Assembly: GCA_019429125.1 (NCBI GenBank)
Contig: JAHYJO010000013.1
Coordinates: 1 to 46,275, forward strand
Source: Nanobdellati archaeon
GTDB taxonomy: Archaea > EX4484-52 > GLR71
DNA: 46,275 nucleotides
Direction of reading: 5' to 3'
The notes beneath the pieces were generated by a model that was not told the DNA's origin, made no database searches, and saw only the letters and a program-made list of their open reading frames with translations. Made by a program: the position numbers and the translations under genes. Positions within the stretch are counted from its first letter, which is position 1. Every line of letters begins with the position of its first letter. Shown one piece after another: positions 34,723-43,408 of this stretch.

Positions 34723-36635
34723 ATATTATGACAAAACGTACAGGACTTATATTTACATTGGATGCGTTGATAGCTCTTATCTTAGTCATGGGGGTATATG
34801 TTTTTGTTATGGATTATAATTCTAGTCCATTGCAGCAGAAGACTAATTATCAGCAGTTACATTTTACTGCTGTAGATGGGATGAACATATTTTCAAAGAC
34901 TGTGTTTGATAATATAAATCAGACCCTGAGGGAACATATCTTGGAGAATACTGAAGTGGGTTCTTACGATATCAACAAGACTTTGCCAGATATCATAGGA
35001 AAACTGTGGGCATATAATGATACTGGTTATGCATCACTTATAGTTGAACAGTTCTTTGAAAATATAATACCTGCGCATTATGGTTATTCTGTCAAGATAA
35101 AAGGCGTTGTAGATGATACTTTGATATATGCATCATCTGGTTTACGTCCAGATATTGAGGTAAGCAAATTTTCAGTATCAAGCTATAGGATAATTTCTGG
35201 GTATGAGGAAGATATACCTTCTGAAAGTTTTGTGGCTTCTGCCTGGGCTGTTGAAGCACGAAAAAATTCAACTAAGATTTTCCCTTTCAATCTTGGGGGG
35301 GGTGGTTGGGGCGGTGAAAATTTTACAGTTGATAAATATTTCACGTTGCCTCAAAATACAACCATTAGTGAGGCTACATTTGTTTTTTCATTTCATTATT
35401 ACCCTGACATTGAGGAAATATTGGTCAATGGTGAATCTTTTGATGAAAGTGATATCAATTGGATATATTATGAGTATGATTCTGGGGCAGGTTACGGTGC
35501 TTACGGTACAATAAACTCAACAAGACTCAAAGATAGCATTTCTGAAGAGGACAATCATATAAGGCTTATATTAAAAAATGGAGAATATAATTCGCATGTG
35601 CACCCTGGTATGTATCTTAAGGTACAGTATCAGTCTGATCTGCTTTATGAACCAATTCAAAAAAGATTTAGTTTGGATAATATGGTGGGGGCTGCTGCAG
35701 CATGGCAAGTACAGGCGTTCCATATACCAAAAGATGCTAATATAACAAATGCTACCTTACATATTGAAGGCCATCATGTAGACAAGAAAATCAGCATATG
35801 GGTGAATGATAATGAGATATATTCTGTTGTAAATCCATCTTCATCAAATGTCAATCTTAATTTTACGTTTTCAGAGATAATTAATGATATACATGCAACC
35901 TCTTCCAGTGGTTCATATTACAGTACTGGTGAGACTAATACGCTTGCAGTATATCTTGATATCAATCCAATGGGTAATCAGCCAGTTACGGGGGGTTCAG
36001 GGGAATGTGAGATATCAAATGAGTCGTATATTGAATTGGAATATACTGTTACTGGTGGGATACTTAGATACGGTATGATAGAAGTTACAGGTGTTGAGGA
36101 ATTCAATAATGGTGGACCTGAACTTATCAAAAAATCTAATTTTACTCTGCCTGATCGTGATATAACAAAAGCGTTTATTCATCTTGCACAATATTACAGT
36201 TGGATGGTTGCAATTGCTGTATGGAACGAAGATGAAGATGAACCCTCATGGCGAGGTAATGAGTGGGAAGAGTATCAGATATTTAAGTCACCAACCGGTC
36301 GTGCGGTGCCAACAGATATCTATGTACCACTTGACAGGCTGAATAAGGGAGAAGTCAACTGGATAAAGGTGCGTGATGGTTTTTTGGGTGGGAGTAGCGA
36401 CAATACTATACTTCCTGAATCAACTTTTGAGTTCAGCATACTTGTGCCCTCTATGGTTGGTTACGGTGATAATTTTCCTACTCGTGAAGATGCAATAACT
36501 GATGCAAACTCACGGCTTGATGACATATTAGGTGAATATGCTGAAGCTACAGCTATTGATAATGAAGCTATATCTATGTCGCAGGTACCTTGGATGTGGG
36601 GACCTGTATATCTTACTTTTGAGATATGGAAATAG
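34719..36635 (+). CDS. Large pilin-like protein with several beta modules (4 of 5)
   Basis: A 638-residue protein starting MNIMTKRTGLIFTLDALIAL and continuing ILVMGVYVFV. This is a class III-type signal of the KRTGLIFTLD variety used by minor pilins. At least three extracellular beta-sandwich modules follow (around 180-310, 320-450 and 460-600), each with strand patterns like TLPQNTTISEATFVFSFHYY. It starts within the ATGA overlap with the preceding gene; ATG 34728 is an alternative. The head is far larger than that of an ordinary pilin. Confidence 0.82.
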   Translation: MNIMTKRTGLIFTLDALIALILVMGVYVFVMDYNSSPLQQKTNYQQLHFTAVDGMNIFSKTVFDNINQTLREHILENTEVGSYDINKTLPDIIGKLWAYNDTGYASLIVEQFFENIIPAHYGYSVKIKGVVDDTLIYASSGLRPDIEVSKFSVSSYRIISGYEEDIPSESFVASAWAVEARKNSTKIFPFNLGGGGWGGENFTVDKYFTLPQNTTISEATFVFSFHYYPDIEEILVNGESFDESDINWIYYEYDSGAGYGAYGTINSTRLKDSISEEDNHIRLILKNGEYNSHVHPGMYLKVQYQSDLLYEPIQKRFSLDNMVGAAAAWQVQAFHIPKDANITNATLHIEGHHVDKKISIWVNDNEIYSVVNPSSSNVNLNFTFSEIINDIHATSSSGSYYSTGETNTLAVYLDINPMGNQPVTGGSGECEISNESYIELEYTVTGGILRYGMIEVTGVEEFNNGGPELIKKSNFTLPDRDITKAFIHLAQYYSWMVAIAVWNEDEDEPSWRGNEWEEYQIFKSPTGRAVPTDIYVPLDRLNKGEVNWIKVRDGFLGGSSDNTILPESTFEFSILVPSMVGYGDNFPTREDAITDANSRLDDILGEYAEATAIDNEAISMSQVPWMWGPVYLTFEIWK

Positions 36636-36646
36636 GATTTGATGAT

Positions 36647-37933
36647 ATGATTGAAATATTTATTACACGACGGAAAGGTTTTGTCTATTCATTATTTTCA
36701 GTACTTGTAATTGTGACTATCTTAGGTATGATTTCAATAAGCTCAAACAGTGACATGAACCGTGATCTTAAGATTAACATTGATGAAAAATTACGCACTG
36801 ATGAACTGTTCTATTTCAAAGAAGGGGCAAAACAGGATTTTAGCCGCAGTTCATACATTTCAGGGAAAAGAGCAGTTATTGCTTTGGTTGATAAAATATT
36901 GCGTGATGGTAATTATACAACTGGCTATTCTGATGATATTATCGAAGCTTTTTCTTTGAATGGCAATTATGGTAATATGACATCTACAATCATGGTAAAT
37001 TCTACAATTGTTGACTGGTCGGAAAGCATAAGTTATCTTGGTCAGTTGCATCGGATTTCAGTATCAATTGATGTGATAAATACGACTGTTGAATATAATG
37101 ATGCGTATTCCTTGAAAATGTCAAATTATGTCAATATCTCTGTGCTTGGAGACATTTTTGGTATACTGTTCAAAGATAAGATATATTCTGAAAATAAGAT
37201 TGGGATTGAAGCTGTTGAAGACCCGCTCATATCTATTGAAAGTTATGGGTATCTTAGGCAGATTGTAAATAGATGCAATGATACTCTTTATCCATATCAT
37301 GCGCAAAAAATATCTGATACTGGTATATTTAGTTATTCTGCTGTTGATAACTGGACAAGCGGGAGATTGAGTTTTGATATTGATGATCCTGACCCTGCTC
37401 TTAAGATACTTGTAATATCTGACATCCCTGCTGGACCTAACAATGCAGATGATTTTTTGGGAGTGGTAAGCGAGAATGTATCTGATGACGCGACAGGTAT
37501 TGATAATTATATATTTGGCGCAACTTCAGTTATTTTTAATATGTCTGGGCTTGTTTTTGAACCAATAATTGTAATGACTGATGATGAAGTTTGGGCAAGC
37601 TATATCTATGATGAGATAAATGTGTCTTGCTATTTTATAGATTCTTTAGGTCCATCTTTTTTAGACCGTGTTGAAGGGAATCTTGTAACTACTGAAAGAT
37701 ATAATATGACAGATGAGACAGTTGGTATAGCATCATTTATTACAGTCACTGAACTTCCGGAAGAGCTTCAGAATACATATTCTTCTGTTGATTTTATGTA
37801 TTTTAGTGAGGTTTCTGGGAAAAAAATTAAAGGTGTCACAGAAAGTAAGGCAGGGACTGATCTTGTCTTAGGGTTTCTTTTAGATGATGAACATGTATCT
37901 TTGTGGGGGCTTTCTGGGTTAGATTATTATTAA
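36647..37933 (+). CDS. Pilin-like protein (5 of 5)
   Basis: A 428-residue protein. The N-terminus MIEIFITRRKGFVYSLFSVL then VIVTILGMISI is a class III-like signal with RRKG before the hydrophobic helix. The extracellular part is mixed alpha/beta with several N-glycosylation-type sites. A frame from ATG 36626 overlaps the previous stop; ATG 36647 is preferred because GGAT lies about 7 bp before it and the signal is then terminal. It ends the operon, 27 bp before the convergent kinase-like gene. Confidence 0.82.
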   Translation: MIEIFITRRKGFVYSLFSVLVIVTILGMISISSNSDMNRDLKINIDEKLRTDELFYFKEGAKQDFSRSSYISGKRAVIALVDKILRDGNYTTGYSDDIIEAFSLNGNYGNMTSTIMVNSTIVDWSESISYLGQLHRISVSIDVINTTVEYNDAYSLKMSNYVNISVLGDIFGILFKDKIYSENKIGIEAVEDPLISIESYGYLRQIVNRCNDTLYPYHAQKISDTGIFSYSAVDNWTSGRLSFDIDDPDPALKILVISDIPAGPNNADDFLGVVSENVSDDATGIDNYIFGATSVIFNMSGLVFEPIIVMTDDEVWASYIYDEINVSCYFIDSLGPSFLDRVEGNLVTTERYNMTDETVGIASFITVTELPEELQNTYSSVDFMYFSEVSGKKIKGVTESKAGTDLVLGFLLDDEHVSLWGLSGLDYY

Positions 37934-37960
37934 TCTAACAATTATATATTATCCTTGTTC

Positions 37961-38794
37961 TCATAGCCTTAATCGTCTCGGTTTATTTTTTAACAAACTT
38001 CTCGCAGATTTTATTATGTGATTATTGTCAGAGTATAAATATTTTGAGGAATCGTCACCATTATATTCTATATTGTGCCTATAATTATTTAAAAATCGTT
38101 CAATGTTTTTTTTAAGGATATCATGTTTCTGCATATGTGCTACTATACGAATTATTTCACCTTCATAAGAACCATCATTTGTCACAAAATAGGCATTGCC
38201 AAAATCTAATAATTTTGCATGTTTTGTCACGGTATCAATCATAAGGTGATGTGGTATTTCTTCATTATATATGACACTTTTCTGATGCATCTCTGAAAAG
38301 ATATCTGCAACTATTTTTGCGTATATGGTCTGGTGTCGTTTTAAGAATCTAAAATTATTGTGATATGCTGGCATATAAGGTATGTATTCTTCTGAGATGA
38401 TATGTTCGTTACCTGAATTAATGCAGCACTTTAATTTTGGCATGAAACTTGAGTCTTTCAATTGTTCTATAATATTACATTCTTGTTTAGTTTGGGCATA
38501 TTTTATTATATATTGCGGGGTCTCGTCTTTATCTTTAATCAAAAAAACCAGATCATAATTGTTGGTATATAACCAATTATAGTTCTTATCATGTTTATTT
38601 AATCTACCATAATGTTTAAATTGGTGAACATTATCATCTGATTTTTCATCTCTTTTTGAATTTTTATATATTAAGATATCATTTATATCATTATCGGATA
38701 TTTTCATTTTATCAAAGGCAGGTCTTAGTTCTGTGATTAAATTAGGTATTATTTGTTTTGGTAGAGGTTTCCAAAAGTTATATTTTTCAGGCAT
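37961..38794 (-). CDS. Protein-kinase-like protein with degenerate catalytic loop
   Basis: A 277-residue protein with a eukaryotic-type kinase fold. The ATP-binding lysine is K98 in YIIKYA, a glutamate helix follows (QECNIIEQL, about 105-112), and the metal-binding motif is DFG at 197-199 in LLDFGNAYF. The catalytic loop is unusual: where kinases of this class have HGDLHPGN, this has YNEEIPHH (176-183), so the catalytic Asp aligns with E178 and the Asn with H183. It may be a pseudokinase or an atypical lipopolysaccharide/RIO-type kinase. The first 80 residues are unrelated to kinases. Confidence 0.75.
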   Translation of the reverse strand: MPEKYNFWKPLPKQIIPNLITELRPAFDKMKISDNDINDILIYKNSKRDEKSDDNVHQFKHYGRLNKHDKNYNWLYTNNYDLVFLIKDKDETPQYIIKYAQTKQECNIIEQLKDSSFMPKLKCCINSGNEHIISEEYIPYMPAYHNNFRFLKRHQTIYAKIVADIFSEMHQKSVIYNEEIPHHLMIDTVTKHAKLLDFGNAYFVTNDGSYEGEIIRIVAHMQKHDILKKNIERFLNNYRHNIEYNGDDSSKYLYSDNNHIIKSARSLLKNKPRRLRL

Positions 38795-38932
38795 GAATAT
38801 TATTTAATGGATATAGATTTATAAAAGTTATCATTTAGAAGTTATAAAATGTGATACCTATAATATTTTGTATAATGATTGATTATCCAATAAAATTTTT
38901 AACAATTAATATAAAATAGATACACTGTATTT

Positions 38933-39307
38933 TTATTTTATTCTTATACCTTTCTTTTTCAGCATATCTGCCTTTTTCTTTGAGCATCTCTCGCATCTGA
39001 ATTCTGGTTTTTTGTCATCTGTCCTGTCATAATTTTCAGACTTTACAAGACGGTAACCTCTCGAGACTTTGTTGCAGTCTGTGCATTTAATCTTTTCTTT
39101 GATTTCCCATCGTGTTGCAAGGTCATCTGTCGTAAATATGTATCTATCTACCCAGAAAAATATTAGTCCACCTATAAGGTTGGCTATAATTGTTGCTGTC
39201 CACCTATCTGTTGTAGATAACCATATCAGAACAAGTGCAAGTATGGGTGTGCTCAACTGCCACCTTGCAAGGTATAAGGTATATCGTTTAATGTTGACTT
39301 TCATCAT
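38933..39307 (-). CDS. Small membrane protein with zinc ribbon
   Basis: A 124-residue protein with two membrane segments (about 17-31 and 37-53, including ANLIGGLIFFWVDRYIF). A cytoplasmic zinc-ribbon pair follows, CTDC near residue 75 and CERC near 107, with a lysine-rich tail. Its start overlaps the stop of the signal peptidase gene as ATGA, so translation is coupled; a second ATG follows immediately at 39304. Pairing with signal peptidase suggests a membrane-associated accessory role, which is inference. The family is unknown. Confidence 0.75.
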   Translation of the reverse strand: MMKVNIKRYTLYLARWQLSTPILALVLIWLSTTDRWTATIIANLIGGLIFFWVDRYIFTTDDLATRWEIKEKIKCTDCNKVSRGYRLVKSENYDRTDDKKPEFRCERCSKKKADMLKKKGIRIK

Positions 39308-39804
39308 ATTATCAGATTTATAGCTTTCTCAAGAAGTATTCTTGGATAACCTAAATATGGAATTCTTAAAAGTGGTGTTCCGTGAACCCATTCAGGTTGT
39401 ACTACCCATGGGTCAGCTTTTGAGTTTGTGATTGTGTTGTCGCCTTTTGTCTTGAAAGAACCGTCATCATATATCTCAAAGACGCGGTGGATTATTAGTT
39501 TTCCCATTGGGGGGTAATAGTACACTATTATGTCACCGTTAACTATGGTTTCTGGGTCAATCCCTTTCAGGAATAACATGTCGCCAATTTGTAATGTGGG
39601 TATCATTGATCCTGAGACTACTGTCACTATAGGGTCTGGGGTTGCGAGGACAAATTTTAGTCCAGTGTAAATGAAGAGCGCGAAGAAGATTCCTAAGAAT
39701 ATGTATAATATGTCTCCTAGGAATTCATTTTTAATAAGTGTCCTTAATTTTTGTTGCAGTTTATTCTCTTTTTTTTGATTTGGCGCAAAATCTTTAGTTT
39801 CCAT
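39304..39804 (-). CDS. Signal peptidase I (archaeal/ER type)
   Basis: Removes Sec-type signal peptides on the outer face of the membrane. One N-terminal membrane segment lies at about 29-54. The catalytic serine is S66 in VVSGSMIPTL. The general-base position is H106 in IIHRV rather than lysine, as in the Sec11-like class, and D122 in KGDN completes the conserved set. At 166 residues it is normal for archaea. Likely substrates in this window include the matrixin and the three large surface proteins; class III pilins need a different peptidase. Confidence 0.93.
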   Translation of the reverse strand: METKDFAPNQKKENKLQQKLRTLIKNEFLGDILYIFLGIFFALFIYTGLKFVLATPDPIVTVVSGSMIPTLQIGDMLFLKGIDPETIVNGDIIVYYYPPMGKLIIHRVFEIYDDGSFKTKGDNTITNSKADPWVVQPEWVHGTPLLRIPYLGYPRILLEKAINLII

Positions 39805-39867
39805 AAGAACAACTCATTAGGATATTAAATATTTTTCAAGGATGTTTATATATATAGAGGATTGATT

Positions 39868-40014
39868 TTAGAAAGATGCACTTTTATAGCCTTCTTCTTT
39901 TACTATTTTTTTGAAATGTTCGATATCTATAGGATAATTTTGTTTATCTATAAAATATTCATCTATTATGTATAGTATATCATACAAATAGAGAGCTAAA
40001 CTGTTCATTGACAT
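39868..40014 (-). CDS. Small 48-aa protein
   Basis: A frame from ATG 40014 encodes 48 residues beginning MSMNSLALYLYDILYIIDEY and containing IDIEHFKKIVKEEGYKS. The composition is balanced and amphipathic, unlike random AT-rich translation, with acidic and lysine residues spaced as in helices. It lies 21 bp downstream of the metallopeptidase gene on the same strand and is probably co-transcribed. ATG 40008 is an alternative start. The family is unknown. Confidence 0.5.
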   Translation of the reverse strand: MSMNSLALYLYDILYIIDEYFIDKQNYPIDIEHFKKIVKEEGYKSASF

Positions 40015-40035
40015 AAAAATCAACTTTTATTGAAA

Positions 40036-41061
40036 TTAATGATATAGATTTCTTAAATATCTTTCATGAATTTCTTCTTGTTTTCTCAATAAATCCCAAA
40101 TATTTGTTATATTTGAAGAGAATATGTCTGCAAGCTGGAAATTTGTAGTATCAAATTGTGAGGTGATATCAGAATAAAATCCGGCTATACCTGCTGTGCC
40201 AAAAGTTCCTTGTGGCATTGTGTCTGTGTAGGGTATCTGTATTGGTGATATAGGTGTTGATGAACTATTTTCGGGATTATACATCTTAGTCTCAAGCTCT
40301 CTGTCAAGCATTTCTAAAGCATTGTAAACTTTTGCAAGGTCTATATCCAATTCTGCAAAGACTGAATTAAAAGAGTCCATAGCTTTAAAGAAGTCGCCAT
40401 AAGTTTCAAGAGCGTTGTAGAATGTTTCTTGTCCTTCTTCTATGTTGCCTTTACCAAGTACATAATATATGTTTTCAACTATACCTTTACATTTATCATA
40501 TACAGGGTCTGAAGTATTTAGATGTGCATTATATTGTTTCTCAAGTTGATTCATATATTCATTTATCATATACTCTGCAGTCAATTCTGCGTCACCTTCC
40601 CCGAAAGAGCGAAGCATGTTTGTTGAATATTCTAATTGTTCTCGATGCGCTAATTCATGAAGTGTAGTGTAAAGTGTATCGTTTGCAGAAAGATTGTTAT
40701 TATAAAATATGTCTGCATCTATAATCATTTCACCTGTTGAATCATATCCTATACTTGATTTAATCATGCCTGCAACACCGTAAGGTAAATTATCAACACC
40801 GTATACGTTTGTGTCATTGAAAATGTCTGCTATTTTGTCAGGATTTGAGGAATTGTCAAGATAAATTTGTTCTGCTATGTCTTTAACACCATATATATTA
40901 ATTGCAGCATCTAATCCACCTGCAGATTTTATATCTGAATAGATTGAACTGGTTGAAATAGAATCGTAGTTTATGCTTTTACTGTCTGCAGAAGTTGTAC
41001 TTAATGATGAATAAGTAGAACTACATGAACTACCACTGCAGGAGGCACAACTATCTGACAT
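40036..41061 (-). CDS. Putative zinc metallopeptidase with Cys/Ser-rich N-terminus
   Basis: A 341-residue protein with the zinc motif HELAH (H135, E136, H139), followed after about 15 residues by EGDAELTAEYM, where a glutamate (E155, E159 or E163) could be the third ligand, as in gluzincins. The first 25 residues are almost all Ser, Thr and Cys, with C5, C8 and C13. There is no signal peptide or membrane segment. The C-terminal half is helical. I do not recognise the family. It probably forms a unit with the 48-aa gene 21 bp downstream. Confidence 0.75.
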   Translation of the reverse strand: MSDSCASCSGSSCSSTYSSLSTTSADSKSINYDSISTSSIYSDIKSAGGLDAAINIYGVKDIAEQIYLDNSSNPDKIADIFNDTNVYGVDNLPYGVAGMIKSSIGYDSTGEMIIDADIFYNNNLSANDTLYTTLHELAHREQLEYSTNMLRSFGEGDAELTAEYMINEYMNQLEKQYNAHLNTSDPVYDKCKGIVENIYYVLGKGNIEEGQETFYNALETYGDFFKAMDSFNSVFAELDIDLAKVYNALEMLDRELETKMYNPENSSSTPISPIQIPYTDTMPQGTFGTAGIAGFYSDITSQFDTTNFQLADIFSSNITNIWDLLRKQEEIHERYLRNLYH

Positions 41062-41211
41062 AATAATGACCTATAGTATAAATTAGTATTATTTAACTTT
41101 AAATATGTTATTTATTTGACATTATTTGGTTTTTGTATGTTTTTTGGGGTTTTTGAATAATTTTGGTTTTTTTCAGTTATGTTTAATAAAAATTTGTATC
41201 TAATAATTGTT

Positions 41212-42585
41212 ATGGATAAAAAGACTGTGCCTATAATGGACAGACCAACACCGGAACAGATACAGCAGTATTACCTTCGTCCTGAGATATTGAAACATAT
41301 GTTTTCAATATGTTATAATAAAGAAATTGCGCCACGGTTTGATGCGTCCTATTATGGTAAAAGACCGGCTTCTGCACCGTTTTTAGGTGACCTTGAATAT
41401 ATGGTGAAACAGAAGGCTACATCGTTTCACGGGTCGGTTGAACTGTGGAAAAATCCCATGGCACTTTCAAGCGAACTCAATAAGATTGAACTTAATTCTT
41501 TGCGTTCTGGCTGGGACTTTATACTTGACATAGATTGTGATTTAGGTTTTGAGTATGCGCGCACAACTGCAATGCTTCTTGTGTCAGCTCTTGAGACATT
41601 CGGAATCAAGAATATCTCTGCAAAATTTAGTGGCAGTCGTGGTATTCATGTCGCAGTGTCACATAAATCTTTTCCTGAAACTATAAATGGAGTGCCAATA
41701 AGTCGTATGTATCCTGAACTTCCTAGAAATATGGTGGGGTTTTTGAGAGCTTTTATTAAGAAAAGGCTTGTTGAAAAATTCATTGAGATTGATGCATCTG
41801 TACAGCCACTTCTTAAAGAAGAAGGTTCTCTTGAACCTAATCCATATAATATTATCGATGTTGAAGAAAATTGGGGAGTTAGGCACCTGTTTAGATTCCC
41901 ATATTCTTTTAATGAGAAAACGTGGCTTGTGAGCAAGCCGATTCTAAAAGATAAGATAATCGATTTTAGGTATGATGATGCGCGATATGATAAGGTTAAA
42001 GGAGATATAGGGTTCCTTGAGACCTGGGAAGCAGATGAGGCATCAACTCTTGTTCTTGAGACTATGGATTGGGCGGAAGAACAGGATGAGATTAATGAGA
42101 AATTACAAAAGAACAAAAAGTCTGCATATGATGGGAAACGGTTTGATGGACCTCTGAAAAAGATTGAAGATACATATTTCCCGCCTTGTATCATAAATAT
42201 GCTTAACGGTGTTCTTGATGGACGAAAAAGGGCAATATTTGTGCTTATTAATTTTTTTATGACTTGCGGATGGGAGTTAAAAGAGATTGAAGACGAACTT
42301 CTTGAATGGAACAAGAGAAATCCAGATCCTATAAAGACTGTATATATATCAACACAGCTCAATTATGCTTTACAGAGAGAGAAACCAATCATGCCACCCA
42401 ATTGCCAGAATAAGGGGTATTATATGGATATGAAGGTATGTGTGCCGAACGGATTCTGTCCAAAGATTACGAATCCTGCAAGTTATGCAATTAAGAGAGC
42501 GGGTGTGTCTGATAAAGGTAAGAAGGACAAGACTAAGAAGATTGGTAAAAAAAGTGTGACGAAAAAAGAAATTAAGAGGAATTGA
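41212..42585 (+). CDS. priS: DNA primase, PriS-PriL fusion
   Basis: Makes RNA primers for DNA replication. The catalytic PriS domain (about 1-310) has the metal-binding DxD at D106 and D108 (FILDIDCD) and the nucleotide-binding SGSRGIHV at 140-147. The C-terminal part (about 320-440) resembles the PriL Fe-S domain, with four candidate cluster cysteines C326, C398, C410 and C416. Nanoarchaeum equitans has such a single-chain primase, and related DPANN archaea share the form. ATG 41212 is chosen over 41179 because it matches family N-termini. A lysine-rich tail of about 20 residues ends the protein. Confidence 0.92.
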   Translation: MDKKTVPIMDRPTPEQIQQYYLRPEILKHMFSICYNKEIAPRFDASYYGKRPASAPFLGDLEYMVKQKATSFHGSVELWKNPMALSSELNKIELNSLRSGWDFILDIDCDLGFEYARTTAMLLVSALETFGIKNISAKFSGSRGIHVAVSHKSFPETINGVPISRMYPELPRNMVGFLRAFIKKRLVEKFIEIDASVQPLLKEEGSLEPNPYNIIDVEENWGVRHLFRFPYSFNEKTWLVSKPILKDKIIDFRYDDARYDKVKGDIGFLETWEADEASTLVLETMDWAEEQDEINEKLQKNKKSAYDGKRFDGPLKKIEDTYFPPCIINMLNGVLDGRKRAIFVLINFFMTCGWELKEIEDELLEWNKRNPDPIKTVYISTQLNYALQREKPIMPPNCQNKGYYMDMKVCVPNGFCPKITNPASYAIKRAGVSDKGKKDKTKKIGKKSVTKKEIKRN

Positions 42586-42608
42586 TAAAGGGCTCTGTGA
42601 GTTTTAAA

Positions 42609-43331
42609 TCAACAGTTTTCCCATTCAAATTCTGTGTCATCTGTATCTTCTGTGCATCTGACTTTGTTGCTTACTATCTTATAATATTTTAAATTTGTGT
42701 TTTCAAGAACTTTTCTGTAATTACAACAGTAATAATTTGCGTAGTTGTTCTGTAATGCATAGTTATCAAGTTCAAGTTCTGAATATTTTTGTTTCTTTAA
42801 ATCTAAATCATTTTTGTACAGTTCTAATTCATTTGATAAGGTTGTTTTGGAAGTGTTGCAGTAGTTAAAATTTGTTTTGATGGATGTAAGTTCATTTGAA
42901 CATGTAATGTATTGTGAAGATAAAGTGTTTTTCTGTTGGATGCATGCTTCGGCAGTTGTTGATTTGCTTTCAAGTTCTATCTGGTACTGAGACAATTTTC
43001 CGGAATCGGTATTTAATTGGTTCTGGCACAGATAAAATTGCTTGTTTGCTTCAAATTTTGATAAGTCTGGAAAGTCTGAGTTTTGAGAAATAGCTTTGTC
43101 TTCTTGACTTAAAGTTAGGTTCCCTGTAATTTTCGATCCAATTAGTAATAGAACAAGAATAAGTGTTACTGAGATAAATAATGGTTTCTTTACTTTGTCA
43201 ATAATTTTTATAATAGGCGCATTAGTAGTATTTATAGTATGATTTGTTTTTTTATCTGCGATGTTTTTACAAGTATTTGATTTAGGTCTTTGTGTCTTAT
43301 TCTCTTTTGGTGTGAAATTATATCCTGCCAT
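42609..43331 (-). CDS. Single-pass membrane protein with extracellular coiled coil
   Basis: A 240-residue protein with a basic cytoplasmic N-terminus (about 1-48), one membrane segment (PLFISVTLILVLLLIG, about 49-65) and an outward coiled coil (about 85-210). The coiled coil holds regularly placed cysteines (LCQNQ, ACIQQ, TCSNE, YCNTS). A cysteine-containing end follows (YYCCNYR ... VRCTEDTDD ... ENC). The even number of extracellular cysteines suggests disulfide cross-linking. The family is not recognised. Confidence 0.72.
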   Translation of the reverse strand: MAGYNFTPKENKTQRPKSNTCKNIADKKTNHTINTTNAPIIKIIDKVKKPLFISVTLILVLLLIGSKITGNLTLSQEDKAISQNSDFPDLSKFEANKQFYLCQNQLNTDSGKLSQYQIELESKSTTAEACIQQKNTLSSQYITCSNELTSIKTNFNYCNTSKTTLSNELELYKNDLDLKKQKYSELELDNYALQNNYANYYCCNYRKVLENTNLKYYKIVSNKVRCTEDTDDTEFEWENC

Positions 43332-43408
43332 AGTATTATATTTGTGTCTAGGGTTTATAAATATTTACAAAAAAAGAATTGAAAAGAAAAAAGAAAAAAT
43401 TTTTAGGA

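Noticed and set aside
41110-41175. ATTTGACATTATTTGG and T-rich sequence as a third MITE2 copy
   Set aside because: Only one TTTGACA and no inverted partner or shared internal block; insufficient for an element.
41646-42362. 238-codon open frame on the minus strand inside the primase gene
   Set aside because: It is the antisense of a strongly conserved primase, is Ser-rich as expected for an antisense shadow, and has no ribosome-binding site or family motif.
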